Origin: Nymphaea colorata
Taxonomy: Eukaryota > Streptophyta > Magnoliopsida > Nymphaeales > Nymphaeaceae
NCBI RefSeq assembly: GCF_008831285.2
Contig: NW_022204841.1
Coordinates: 1 to 38,739, forward strand
Direction of reading: 5' to 3'
Length of the DNA stretch: 38,739 nucleotides
Shown here: positions 11,846 through 23,600 of the stretch, one piece after another
Numbering within the stretch: the stretch's first letter is position 1
Layout: every line of letters starts with the position of its first letter
The notes under the pieces: model-generated
Database searches by the model: none
Seen by the model: the letters and a program-made list of their open reading frames with translations, nothing else
What the model was told of the DNA's origin: nothing
Translations under genes and position numbers: made by a program

Positions 11846-12032
11846 ATGATTTGAAATTATTAACGATGGACTTATATGATCAATCACACCGAGAAGCCTG
11901 AGGGTGGACTGGAGAGGCGGGATGGATAGGAGAGGAAAAAGGAGGAGGTTTTGAGGTGGGCCAGAGAAGTAAAGACAAAAAAAGATAATGAGGTTGCGAA
12001 TTATATTGGTTGATAGTGTTTAAGGCACAGCC

Positions 12033-13010
12033 ATGAAACCCCACCATGTAAAGCAAAACAGCCTCGAATTCAAACCCAGCTCATCCCTCAATAACGAAGC
12101 CTACATCCTCAAGACGGAAACACTCGTCAAGACCTACCGAAAAAAGACCCATCCCAATGACTCCAACTCCCTCCTGCACCTCTACAACACGCCCTCCACG
12201 CTCAACCGATACGGTCCTAACAGGTAGGGCAAGAGGTCAGTCACCAAGATGTCCGACCATAGATCCGTGGAGAAAAAATAGCAACCCAAGTTAGTCAACG
12301 AGAAGAGCATCGAAAGATTGAAGGCCATCTATAAGCCAAACGAGAATGCAACGATGGGAGTGAAGGCCAAAATGAGCAAGATGGTGAATATCCTTTGCAT
12401 TAAGCCTGAAGGTGATGGGAAGGATATCGTAAAGCAAGTCTACCAGGCGCACCAATCCTTCTAAAACTTGCTTAAGGAGTGGAAGAGAATGGAAAATTAC
12501 GATGATGTTGATGAGATGATGGCAAAATTGGTGGAGAATTATACCACCATCATCGAGGAAATCGCAGTCAAGGCGTACGGGTTTGCTTCACAGTGCATCG
12601 GTAAATACGAGTCTCAGGTCTCAGATTTACAGCAAGAGAACAAGCGACTAAAATCCCTGCTTCAATTTCAATGCAATAAACACGAGGTTCAAATGATGGA
12701 AGTATAAAACCGCATCTACGAATAATTTTAAAAAAACCAATGGGGGACCTTCATCCTCAACGAGCTGTCAAGAGAAGTGATCAATTTGGATCATTTCGTA
12801 CGCCACAGCGAAGTGTACACGCAAGCCAAAAAATAATATTTTCGCAATATTTCCCACCAGGGATAAAAGAAAACCAGAATCAATAAAATCCACGAGAAAA
12901 TGAGGATCGAGGGGATATAGAAAGTGAAGAGCATCGTTGTGGAACCCTTGAATAGAAATTTTGGGGAATAGGATTGGCCCAAATTGAAAAATGCAAGTTA
13001 ATTTTCATGA
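12033..13010 (+). CDS. Unknown protein, 325 residues, basic and helical
   Basis: An uninterrupted frame of 978 bases with about twelve TAA/TAG Glu codons and a TGA stop. The N-terminal third is basic and Ser/Asn-rich, the middle is helical (NLLKEWKRMENYDDV), and a short coiled coil lies near residues 190-225 (YESQVSDLQQENKRLKSLL). No known domain recognised. A shared 187-base region separates its start from the divergent kinase-MORN gene. The gene has no introns or frame breaks. Confidence 0.75.
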
Positions 13011-13441
13011 TGGTTTATCTTTATCGATTTTCGAAGAGGCCTGTCCATGTTTGGAACGTTTGTAGTGTGGCTATCCGAAGCGCCGTTTCATGCAGTCACA
13101 AATTAGGCATTCATAAAAAATAAATTCTTTTCTCATTTTTTAAATTATGAAAGCCTTCAACAGAAAAGGTATATACTTTGTTCGGTCTTCTAAAGGGGTG
13201 ATATTTAACGAAAATCACGATAAAAAATCACAATATTTTTTTGATTTCAGTTATTTCTAAAAAGGCCACATCCTTGGCGATTGATAATCAGATACTATCT
13301 TTTGCCCCCAATCCTAAAAAATAAAAATAGTCGCATCTCCCTTGCGATGGTATCTTCCTTGGCGGTCTCTTTTTCTTCTTTGATTTCTTTCCTTTTCTAC
13401 ATAACTTCCTATGCTTCTTCATTATATATAGAAATATTTCG
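13011..13441. other. AT-rich intergenic region, no gene seen
   Basis: 431 bases with a strong AT bias and several A and T runs. Open frames here are short on both strands and none shows a motif. It holds the 3' flank of the preceding gene and the promoter of the next; TATATATAG lies about 15-20 bases before ATG 13442. Confidence 0.5.
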
Positions 13442-13929
13442 ATGGAGAGGCCGAAACGCCCATTAAGAAACAACGAACACTGCCACCAGGTGACCAACAT
13501 CTTCAGGAGCACCCACCGCTGGGGACAGCTGGCCGATTTGATCCCGACCGCAGTCGCTGAGGCGGTCGCACGCGGAGGAACCACCTCATGCGAATTTGTA
13601 GTCGGCCTTCCCCCCTTCCAAATGAAGACAAACCCCCAGGAAGAACTCACCTTCGCACAAAACGCTACCAAGTACCAACTGGAGTGGTCTGAGAAAATGT
13701 CAGCGTAGGGACTGCTCTATAAGGAAACGCCCCTGCTCAAGGAAGAGGAAAGCATCAAGTAGCCCTCCATCCACTCCATGATGGCCATCGAACAGATAGA
13801 ACCTCCCCGAGAACCCAAATCCAATATTTGGGACGAGCCTACTTCCTGGAGCGACTGCAGGACTTCATCATGGCGGAGCCTGCCGAGGGGAGGTACATCC
13901 CTTCAACCGAGGCCTTCTTCGAAAGATGA
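13442..13929 (+). CDS. Unknown protein, about 162 residues
   Basis: Starts at ATG 13442 with a basic N-terminus (MERPKRPLRNN). A Trp- and Pro-containing body (STHRWGQLADLIP, VVGLPPFQMK) is followed by an acidic helical end. The frame slips by -1 at about 13831-13845 (WDE into AYFLERLQDFIMAEP), after which TGA stops at 13927-13929; a missing G in GAGGCC would explain it. Without the correction, the upstream frame runs on into a less protein-like stretch. Function unknown. Confidence 0.6.
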
Positions 13930-14038
13930 TATATTTTCTCATGAAAATGCTAGCATAATAGCGATAAATCCTTCACATTTTATGATAGATGACCATAAGA
14001 AAAGAAAATCATGGGAAGGGAAAATGGGAGGCGGGAAA

Positions 14039-15616
14039 TCAAGGCCTGCCCTAGTTCTCGTTGGTGTATTCCCGCTTAACCTTGTTTTTTATGACGAATT
14101 CCTTGTTTTTGGGCGGGATGTTTACGGAGTGGTTGTTGAGCTGGTTGGTGTTGTTGCTGGTGAGGACTTTGGTGGTCTGCTGGATGGGCAGGTACTTGCG
14201 GTTGGTGATGTTGCGTTTGGATGCGTTGCTGCTCTTGCTGGCCTAGTGAGTATTAGAGTTCGTGCTGGACATCACCCGCTTCTTTTCCTCCTGCTAGCGG
14301 CGCTGATCATAAAGATCGTTCAAACGTGGAGCATTACTCTTAGCCAATTTTTTCAAGTTGTCCAGCCGGTTGTTAAAAGTCCCCAAAAAGCTAATCTTCT
14401 GCTGCGTGGCCTTGTCCTTCCCCTTCGGCTTCTCCTTGTAGATCAGGTCGAACCCGCCAATCTGCTCCTCGTTTCCCTGCAGGCTATATAATATATTTTT
14501 TACAATTTTTCCATATCGATGACGGTGAGCGTATCATCCAACAGGCCCAACTTGAACTCCCTGTCCTTGGCAGTGTTGGCGGTCATCGACGGACTGCCGT
14601 TGACTTCGATCAGCCACGGATTCAGTTGGGAATCCAGAAGAATGTCGAAACCGTAGAGCTAGAAGGAGTTATTACGATCCGATGCCATAGCCTTCTGCAG
14701 TGCTTCTAGGGTTCGAATGATCACGTCCTGAACTTTCAAGAAAGAGGCATTGGTGGCCTCCTCCCCATACTTGCTCAGCAGGTACTGTTTGAGCTGGTCA
14801 ACGTACCACTTCCCGCCGATGACTTCATCATAGCCCTCCGCGTGCTTCTGGATCGCCACGTTGGTGAGGTGGATTTCCGAGTTTTGGATCTTGGTGTCGT
14901 CGTACCTGCAGTGCGTGAACCTGGCGAACCCTCCGCGGTAGAAGTAGACGGTAAGGGGAGAGTAGCTGACCACCAGCGCGTACAACCTGATGTCGAACTT
15001 CTTCCCGCCGATCAGCAGGGGGTCGCAGATGTAGCGCTGTGCGATGTAGGGTTCTGCGGAGTGGTTCTACCAAGTGGCAACCTGGGTGAGCTTATTGAAT
15101 AGGAAAATGCCCTTCCCCTGGGATTTGCCGGTCGGTTTCATGATCCAAATGTTTTTATTCTCTGCGGAGAGAGCGTTCTGCTGTCTCTTGAACTCATCGG
15201 CAAAGATAACGTACTAATTGGGGAGGACAAAGGTCTGCGGGTAGAAGTTATACCTACATATCCAAACCCTTACAGTGCAGCTTAGTTGGGGCGGCCTTCT
15301 CGCTATAGCATTTTCTTATGTTTTTTAAGGTTCTTGATGAGCTGGTCCTTCCTGCAGAGCTCCTGGTAGTTTCTAAAGTGGTTCACCTTTTGCTGCGGGG
15401 CAAGCCTGCGCTCGTACAGCTCGGGAATGAACTCCTTCTCGCTCCATATCACGTCCCACTATTACCCCTATACTCGCTGCCACCCTCTGCGCTCGAAGGC
15501 CTCCAGGATGCAGTTGGAGAAATTAGTACGGTATCTAATGGCTGGTCTGTATGGGTTGGGGGGTACATGAGAGCGTGATTTTCTTTTTTGATGAATTTTT
15601 TAAAGAAGTCGGTCAT
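14039..15616 (-). CDS. TTLL9: Tubulin-tyrosine-ligase-like protein, TTLL9-like polyglutamylase
   Basis: Adds glutamate chains to tubulin, a key modification of ciliary axonemes. 505 residues after removing three 20-nt introns (15547-15566, 15254-15273, 14484-14503); the frame is then clean. Family features: [19 protein letters not shown], a Lys/Arg-rich [21 protein letters not shown], the ATP-grasp [63 protein letters not shown] (metal and ATP residues), and finally [13 protein letters not shown], a TTLL9/TTLL1-type end. A basic, Asn-rich tail of about 120 residues follows. It starts only 17 bases from the divergent gene at 15634. Confidence 0.93.
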
Positions 15617-15633
15617 GTTTCTTATACTTAACG
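15617..15633. promoter_or_regulatory. 17-base gap between divergent start codons
   Basis: The TTLL gene starts at 15616 on the - strand and the next gene at 15634 on the + strand. Even using the alternative ATG 15652 the gap is 35 bases. Promoter elements must be very compact, or overlap the coding regions. Confidence 0.4.
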
Positions 15634-18055
15634 ATGATGAGGGATTATATTATGTCGTCTGAATCAATAACGCACCACAGGCTGGCGCGGCTGTCGCTGG
15701 GCAGCTGCCTGCTGGGCGAGCCCGACCTCATCAGCATCCGCCAGACCAAGGTCTCCACCAATTTCTTCAAACAGGAGAAGAGGATCGAAGACGCGCAGGA
15801 AAACTATATCAATGGACTCATATTCCCCACCACCGCGCATTTCAGCTCCTTCATATCCACCAGGTACAAAGCCAAAGATCCCAACAAGTTGACCGTAAAG
15901 GCCAAGTTGTTCATGTTCGATGTAATCGTGGACCAATGCAGGCATATGGAGAGAAAGATATACAGATCGAAGTCAACATCCCCGGCAGTATGGAAGTCAA
16001 ATCGTATAATTTGAAGGGGCAGGAGCTCCCTTCGATAAGTCTGACTACTAGCGAGCCTACTTCAGTTCTTTCTTGCGGTCGCTGTACCCCATGAACTATC
16101 CAAACATCATCATCTATCCCCTTTTGAATAGAATTGAACTCCTCAAATCATAGTCAAAAACTTCGTCAATTTCAGCTATAAAAAGTAACCGATTTGATAT
16201 TCAGCGAGCTGAGGGAAATGGGATACGAGTTTGACGTGTATCGGAATTAGACCGCGAAGGAGTGGGCGGAAAATAGTCATAATCTCTCCATAGAGATACT
16301 GATAGACTATTGCATCGAGAATCACTTCACCAACTTGCTGAATGTAGGCTTGGAAGTATGTAGATTATTTTGGAGGAGCTGAAGAAGCATAGCTTGTCCA
16401 AGTATTACTAGACGGAAATGAGATATAAGTTGATGCAGAGAAGATACGCGGAAATCATCGTGAAAACCGCATAGAAGTTGCTGCTCCATGGGCATGCGAA
16501 TAAGCTGAAGTAGCATCAAATCGAAGCATTGTTTCCTCTGAAAAAGTATCCATAAATTGCGTATATTGGCAAATCGTTGCTGTAGTCCGGAGGGACAAGC
16601 CAGCAAATATCCCGTACATCCTCATCTCCCTCGTCTAAACCGGCGAAGACGTCCGCTTCCTAAAATCCCTCAACCTGGTCAGCAACCTCCACAACCCCAA
16701 CGAAAAGAAGGTGAGAGATGTCTCCCACCTCTCGTCCAACAACACCGTCTTCCAGCTGTAGTCCTACGCCAACAAGACCAAGAGCATATCCGAGTACCCC
16801 TAGTTCTGCTTCCCCTTCGACAACGACTTCTACAACCGGCTGGTCGAGTACAAGAACCACCAGGCGCTCCTCAAGAAGAACACCAGGGAGGGCTTCACCA
16901 CCAGCATGCTCGACAGCATCGAAAGCTCGCTCACCAACAACCCCACCTTCTACGACGTCCTCGTCCGCTACGAGAAACAGAGGGGATGGAAAACGCTCAT
17001 GAAGTATAGAACGACTCCTTCTGGCTGAGACCGATTTCCAACACGCGGAGGAAAACTTCAAGGGGAATAGTAATAAGGAATTCAACGATAATTACTCCTT
17101 CTTCGAGGAGAAGTTCGAAGAGGAAGACCCCAACGTCAGCATCACTGAGCCGATAGATATGGAGGAGGGGGAGGGCAAGAACTCGCCGTAGAAGTAGAGG
17201 GAGGAAGAGGAGGAAAAGGAGGGCGACAAGGCAGACAAGGAGTAGCGTTAATCCTTCGACGGCAATCTCAGCGAGCATGAATAGCAAAGCTAGGCCTTTT
17301 ACATGCCCAAATGCAGTGCAAAGGTGAGCACCACTCGCAGGCCAGCAGCATAGAAGCGAACATAATCTAAGATCCTGTGCGGGGTCTACCTTTAGAAGCT
17401 ATTCATGCTGCTCTACAACGACATCAAGTTGCAAAACTCACTGGACAGTTGGTAGTCCAAGCTGAAATAGTTCGACAATAGCAGTTTCTCAGCGAGTAAG
17501 CGATAGCTTGCAGCTATGATCTACCTCAAGAAGGGCTTCCTGCATCGCAAACTGCAGAGGAATAAGAAATGCGAAGAGGCCTTTAAAATGGCAAGGAAAT
17601 TGTCCTATTCATACTCCGTCAATCTAGTAGCCATCTACCAACTGCTGATGCTCTACATCGATAACAAGTACTCGGTTATTCACATAGGAACACCAAGGGG
17701 GTTTAGTTCTACCTGATTTAACTGCTAAAACTGTTCAAGACATTGGGAATCGAGAACTACGATATCGTTCCATAGTGGGCGAAGCCTATCATCCAATACG
17801 TTCTTTCCCACTAAGGCCTCTCGATCGTAAAGTAAGTGTGATACGAGATAGAAACATCCATCCTGTCTTCAAGGCAGTGTTTGCGATCTTCCTGCGTTCG
17901 AACTACATGGAGAAGAGGTGGAGGGTCTCATCCAGAGCAAGAAGGAAAATGATTCATAATTAATAACTATGCGTTGCTATGAAATGATCAATTATCGATA
18001 TATCTGCAAGAACATATTGAAGGATGCCTGCTTGGCTTTTCTTTTAAGAAAATGA
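15634..18055 (+). CDS. Large helical protein with TPR-like C-terminus, unknown; several frame breaks
   Basis: A reconstructed product of roughly 780 residues. Three clear 20-nt introns (15922-15941, 16344-16363, 17832-17851). Parts that read well: QIEVNIPGSMEVKSYN with AYFSSFLRSLYPM, then YEFDVYRNETAKEWAEN, then helical repeats up to RRDKPANIPYILISLVE; a very acidic stretch near 17100-17280; and a tail with TPR-like helices (AMIYLKKGFLHRKLQRNKK, KCEEAFKMARKLSYSYS). At least six -1 slips without introns, several in A runs (about 16027-16036, 16152, 16186, 16570, 17005-17025, 17910). The end is 18055 if the last slip is corrected and 17987 if not. I do not recognise the family. Confidence 0.6.
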
Positions 18056-18276
18056 TCATAACATCAATCAACAAAATGTTACAATCTTTAATCAATGATA
18101 ATCAGTTTTTTAGCTTCGTACGAATTTATTTCAACTATATTTTTACATTCCTTTTAAACTTTTCAATAAGCCATTTCCTCTTCTAATAAGCCTTTATTTT
18201 CTTGCTTTAATGTGTGATCATGACGATATTAATATTTCAACCCTTAATTTTACATAAAAGAATTGAATTAATATTG

Positions 18277-19189
18277 ATGCAGGGTTTAATGGTAGACATC
18301 AACCAGGGCATCAAATCCTCAAGACTTACATCCAGAATGAAAGAGACCCCGACGAAGCAATGGTCTGTGGCTGCCGACTCCTCTCCAAAATCAAAAACTC
18401 CAATGTTTGGCATCTGTAATTTGCAACGATGAAGGAATATGTCATGATGACTCAAATTCATATCTTCAGGTATGCGCTCAAAGGCGATGGTTCATACAGC
18501 AAGGAATATATTGAAAGATATGCCATAAGAACCATTGATTATATCTTCGAAGTGGAGAATAAGGTTTTAGAAACTTATAAGTTTTAGCTGGTATGTGTAT
18601 GAAGATGTAGAAATTGAAAGGCATTGATAAAGATGGCAGCTATCAACAATTTTCCTTTGGTTTTTAAGTGACCATGAGAGAAAAGTTGGGTTACCCATAT
18701 AAAGTATTATCTAAACTAAGCCAAAAAATAGGAAGCAATATAGAAGGAAAAATAGGCTAAAATCCTAAAAGCAGAGAAATAGAAGAACAAAATTATCTTT
18801 GATGGATTGCTATTGAAGAAATCGAAGTATTTAAAGCAATGGAAGACGTAATATGATTTCTATTAAGTCGGTACGTCAAATGATAGGGTAATATGTCGGC
18901 ACATACTAAATCCGAACCTAGCAATCGTAGAGCGTGTTCAGTATGCTCGCCATTCCCAAACATAACAGATCCCAGTAAAATCGATTCGCAATGTCTTGGA
19001 AATGAACAATGAAAAATAGGTAGAAAAATATCGGTTTCCTTTTGTAAAGTTGAAGTAATATAGTCCTTCGAAGGAAACGATAGGCATGGAACACTAAGAG
19101 TGTTTTAATTTAGATGTAAGACCAATGAGGAAAGAACAAAATGGATCAGCCATCTCAGAGAGCAAGCATCGACATAAAAAAACGGATGA
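18277..19189 (+). CDS. Protein with C-terminal PH domain
   Basis: About 285 residues. ATG 18277 is followed by a 23-nt intron (18284-18306) and 20-nt introns at 18591-18610 and 19044-19063. A helical N-terminal part leads through a charged helix (KEEAIEKEKEAKILKAEKEK, mostly TAG/TAA Glu) into a PH domain: it begins GLLLKKSKYLKQWK and ends with HGTLRVFEFRCKTNEERT followed by KWI, the conserved C-terminal Trp helix. PH domains bind phosphoinositides or proteins. There is an unexplained frame change near 18717. The PH part has a paralogue in the next gene, with an intron at the same position. Confidence 0.65.
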
Positions 19190-19317
19190 TGCATTGTGTG
19201 GAAGTCAAATTATCTTAAATTTTTGGTTCATAGATCATTTTGGATTGAGTTTAAAAAATATAACAACCTCTTGTTACACATTGATGACTACTATAAACTT
19301 AATTATATTTATTGTAA

Positions 19318-20497
19318 ATGTAGGGAGCAACAACTTCCCAAATCAATGCAGTCGTGGCCGGCTACGTCCTCGAACAATTAGGCTTCCAGATCGCTTCCGA
19401 AGCCAACATCCCACAAACCCTGCTCAAGATCCAGCCCAGCGGATCCACCGCATTCCGAGACGCCGTGATGAGCGGATGCACCATGATGATCAAATTGTAC
19501 CAGTTCCTGGAGGAGACTGGCCAGGCCAGCACATGGAACCTCGTCCACGTGATCCTCACCGATGGCGACGATGTCAGCTCCAAAACTACTCTCATTGAGC
19601 TGCACAAGTCATGTACGCGATTGGACAACTCTGAATGTGAATATGCTGAAGGTCATATTCATAGGGGTCGGAGTTTCCCCCAAAGCAGAACAGGAAATGC
19701 AGTTCTTAGCCAAGGCAGGCGGAGAAAATGCAGAGTATTTTCGAGTGGGAGACTCTGACATAGCTTCAGCTTTTCAGAAGATTACGATAAAGTTGGGCCT
19801 GGAAAAGAGGCAAAACATAATCGGAGTGGCGAACAGCCAGGGCGCTGCCTTTCTCGTCCACGAGTAGATCAATCCTTTCCTTGCCATCCAGCAGCAGAAC
19901 TATGCAGTAATGTTCAACCTGACATCAGTGGGTCGATGAGTGGAAACAAGTGGTCCAGCGTGTGCCAAAGCGTGTTCAGGTTTACTCAATTTTTAGGTGA
20001 AAGTGATATCGTTTCTGCCATGGTCTTCAACCACGAAGTTAAATTACTATCAGCTATGGCTCCGGAATTAGAAAACCAAGACCCCCATCACCCCCCAAAG
20101 AATGAAATAAAGAAAGGGTCAGTGATTCGAGCCAAGAAAATCCTCAAAAAATCAAAATATATTGGGTGGTGGAACTTGTACAATTTATCTTATATAGACG
20201 TTACGTTAGATTGACCACATAATCCATTTTCACCCATAAAATGGTCAGTGAAACAAATCACAACGCTGACCCTACCGAAGAAATCCCAGTCAGTTCAATT
20301 TGCAATATTTCGCCATTACCCTTTCTCAGCAGTGGTCAGCATCGGTATCCCTTTGTATGAAGATTGTTATGTAGATTTTCCAAGGGAATGATAAGCATGG
20401 AACGCTCAGAGTGTTTGAGTTTAGATGCCAAACCTAAGATGATAGAGATGGGTGGATAAAAAATATAAAGCAGGTGCAAAATACAACCTTTACGTGA
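19318..20497 (+). CDS. VWA-like halves plus PH domain, rearranged
   Basis: Reading from ATG 19318, the first part looks like the C-terminal half of a von Willebrand A domain: LLKIQPSGSTAFRDAV, VHVILTDGDD, then KVIFIGVGVSPKAEQEM and AGGENAEYFRV. It is followed by an N-terminal VWA half carrying the MIDAS motif FNLDISGSMSGNKW and DIVSAMVFNHEVKLLS. Then a PH domain starts (KKILKKSKYIGWW) and ends HGTLRVFEFRCQTEDDRDGW. A 20-nt intron (20355-20374) interrupts the PH domain exactly where the upstream gene has one. Two or three -1 slips are needed (about 19607-19640 and 19922-19930). No DxSGS motif precedes the first half within the gene. Confidence 0.6.
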
Positions 20498-20611
20498 ATA
20501 GTAACTTAAGATGATTTTAATGAAGTATATCAAAGAGTGTGATCTATTATTGTGAGGTGTTTTATCATTTATGATAGGTGATGCGTGTGTTTGAATAGAA
20601 TAACAATGAGA

Positions 20612-23600
20612 TCACATTCTCCTATCGACCCTATGCGGCGCCAAACTGCTCCTCCTCACTTCCTCACACTCGTTCTCACTGTTGATGAGCCGACTTCTCA
20701 GTGATTCGATTTCCGCAAAGAGAACAACCAGGAGTCCCAACTGCTCTTCGATCCTCTTCTGCAAGCTGACGTTGTCTGTCAAGTGAGCCGAAGTTCACTC
20801 ACCTCTCCTTGCAGTCTCTTGTTTATTTATGTCAAACGGTCGATTTCTTTGGAAAGGATCAAATTCTACATATACTATTTCTTACTTTTTCATATAAATC
20901 TCCGTCGTTTTGAACTCATCTTCAGATCATAGATTTCCTGCTCTTTGGTCCTGAGGACTAAGGCCAAGGCTTCATAGTCATCTCCAATCTTGAAGAGTCT
21001 ACGATAGATGGATGGGATACTTGGCTTCGTATGATTTGATATTGGCGAGAGTGACATCATATTCGCTTTTGGTGATTTGGTAATTGTGATACAGCTGTTC
21101 ATAGGCAGCGTAGATAGTACTGTATTTTTGGTCCCACTACGAGATCTCTTCATCTTTGTCTGGATGTAATGTTCATTTCCTTGAGTTTGGCTGTGAGTCT
21201 GCCACCTCATCCCTCGAATAGTTGCTGCTTTATCCGATCTTCATGTTGAGCTCATGGTTGATGATCATGAGTGGTTCACCTCCTGCTTTATGTTTGTGTT
21301 CTCAATCCTCAGTTCGTTGATCTAGCGGGTGTAGACTTGCAGTTGGGACTAAAGCTCGCGATCCTGATCTTGAATTGCCTGTCGTCGGTCCTTGAATGAA
21401 TTGTCCTTCATATTAGTCTATCTTGATCAATAAAGATTGCTCCTTTTCTTGAGCATCCCAACTCCTCTCCGAATCTTTTATTCTCCTCCATGCGGTAGTT
21501 CAGCTCTCCTCTAAGATGTCTCTCCAATTCTGCAAACTTAATGCCTGCTCATCCAGTTCCGCCTTCAGTTCATGGCTGACCTTGAAGAGCTCATCCTTTC
21601 AGCAACTGTATGCATGTTTATGTTCTAAAACTCCTACAGAGCTGTCTTTAGGTTTTTGATCTAAATTTAGTATCGCTATATGGTCTGAGACTAGTGAGCA
21701 GAAGTGTTTGGGATTGGCTGTTTATCTTGATTGTTAGGGTTTGGATGGTATTGTTTTTCTCGTTGATTTCTCGCTATCTCTAGCGATGATTGTCTTGAAT
21801 TTTTCGATCTAGGATGCATAGAAAGTAAGTTTAGACTAATACTGTCTCATCTTGTCAAGAGTATCCTTGTCGGTTGGGCTGGCCTTCCCGCCATATTTTG
21901 GATGTATGCATCCTTTTCTCTGCATTCCCTTGCTTTGTCTTACAATTTATGGTTCAATCTTTCGATCTAAATCGATAGCAGGCTGATCTTGTCTTCATAC
22001 TTATGCAGATTGGTGAGCGCATCTGGTCTCTTGCCACCACTGAGCCCAGTTGCGTCTCCATCTGCTTTACTTGTCTTTGGAGAGTGATGACTAGGTTATC
22101 TCTTTATTGCATTTTCTTCTAATAGTCTTTTATCTTCTATTCGAGGATCCTGGTTTGGGTGGTTTAGATGTGCACTATCTTTAGTTGATATCCTTCACAT
22201 TCTATCTGCATGATTATACTCTTTTGTCTGTCTGTTTAGGTTCTCCTCCAGGCCCTGCAATTGTTTCTCAGTTTTATGCCTATTTTCGCTATCTAAATAG
22301 AGCCTCTTCTGCCATCTTCAGTTGATTGCGCAGTTGATCCTATGCGAATTTGCTCTTTTAGTCCTTCATGAGTTATTATATCCTTCGCTTAGTTGGTTAT
22401 TTTCGTTGATAATCGTCTATCTCTGCCTCACAATCTCTTGCAGCTCCTGGCTAAACCTTTGTATCTGTGAGTTCAATCTTTAATTTTCCCGTTTATACCT
22501 ATCAGCTTCCTCTTCTCTGACCTGTATGCCTCTTTCTGCGTCCTTAAGCCTACTCTACCATTCAGTGACTCTGCTCTCCCACACCTTCACCTTACTCTCA
22601 GACTCCTTTCCGATATTCTACTTCTATCTGATCACTGTTTGCAGCTGGATTATGGTGGTTTCCTTGATACGTAATTGTTCATAATATTGTTATCTCTATA
22701 CTCTCATTTGGTCTCTTTCTTTCTTCAGTTGCTACTACACTGATATCCTGAGTGCAAATTCCCGTTGAACTTCCACTAGTTTCCTCTCTAGACTTTACTT
22801 TTCCTTGGTAAACTCTGTGATAAGTTTTTATTTTTGCATGATCAGCTTATCTTGCCTTTATTTCTATCCCAAGAAGTCGTTGATTCTATTCATGAGGTCC
22901 CTACTGGTCTCATTGGATAATTGGTGGTGGTTTACAGTTCTTGTCTAAGCTTCTGTATCTATTTTTCGTAATACTATCGTTCATTTGCACTGCTTCCCAA
23001 TTTAGATTCATAGAACCTGCATTTTCTTCATATTGGGATATATCTCTAAGCAATTTTTGGTTTTCGTTGACCTTGGTGGAAAGGATCGAATGCAATCTTT
23101 CGATTTCATTGTAGATGCTCTCCACGCTGGCCTACAGCTTTTCGTTCCTGCTCTTCATGTCCTACAACTAGAGACTTATATTGTTGTTGATTCGCTGCAG
23201 GTTGACGATCTCGAATTCTTTGCTCTGCAACACTCTCTCCTTCTCTTAGAAAGTCTTCACCAAAACCTTAAGACTTCTATTTACTTTTTGAGGTGCAGTA
23301 GCTCGTTGAGCATGTTTTGATTCTCCAGCAATAGGTTGTTCCGTTATGCTTCGATCTTGGCTCCGTTTAATTTTTACTCTTCGAATATTTTGCGGATGGT
23401 TATGCTCTCACCTCTGATACGCTCTATCTCTGCACGCAGACGGTCAGTTTATACTCTGTACTTCTCATATTCGCTTCTGCTGACGCTATTGTGATCAGAT
23501 CTTGCTTATCCTTAGGTTCTCATTTTTAAGGGAATTAATTTAGTTTTCGGTGATATTTTTATAGTTTCTATATTATGCTCGGGCGGCTTGCAATTCTTGC

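Noticed and set aside
13778-14491. 237-residue + strand frame
   Set aside because: Mostly antisense to the C-terminal part of the TTLL gene, whose conserved motifs and splice frames are clear.
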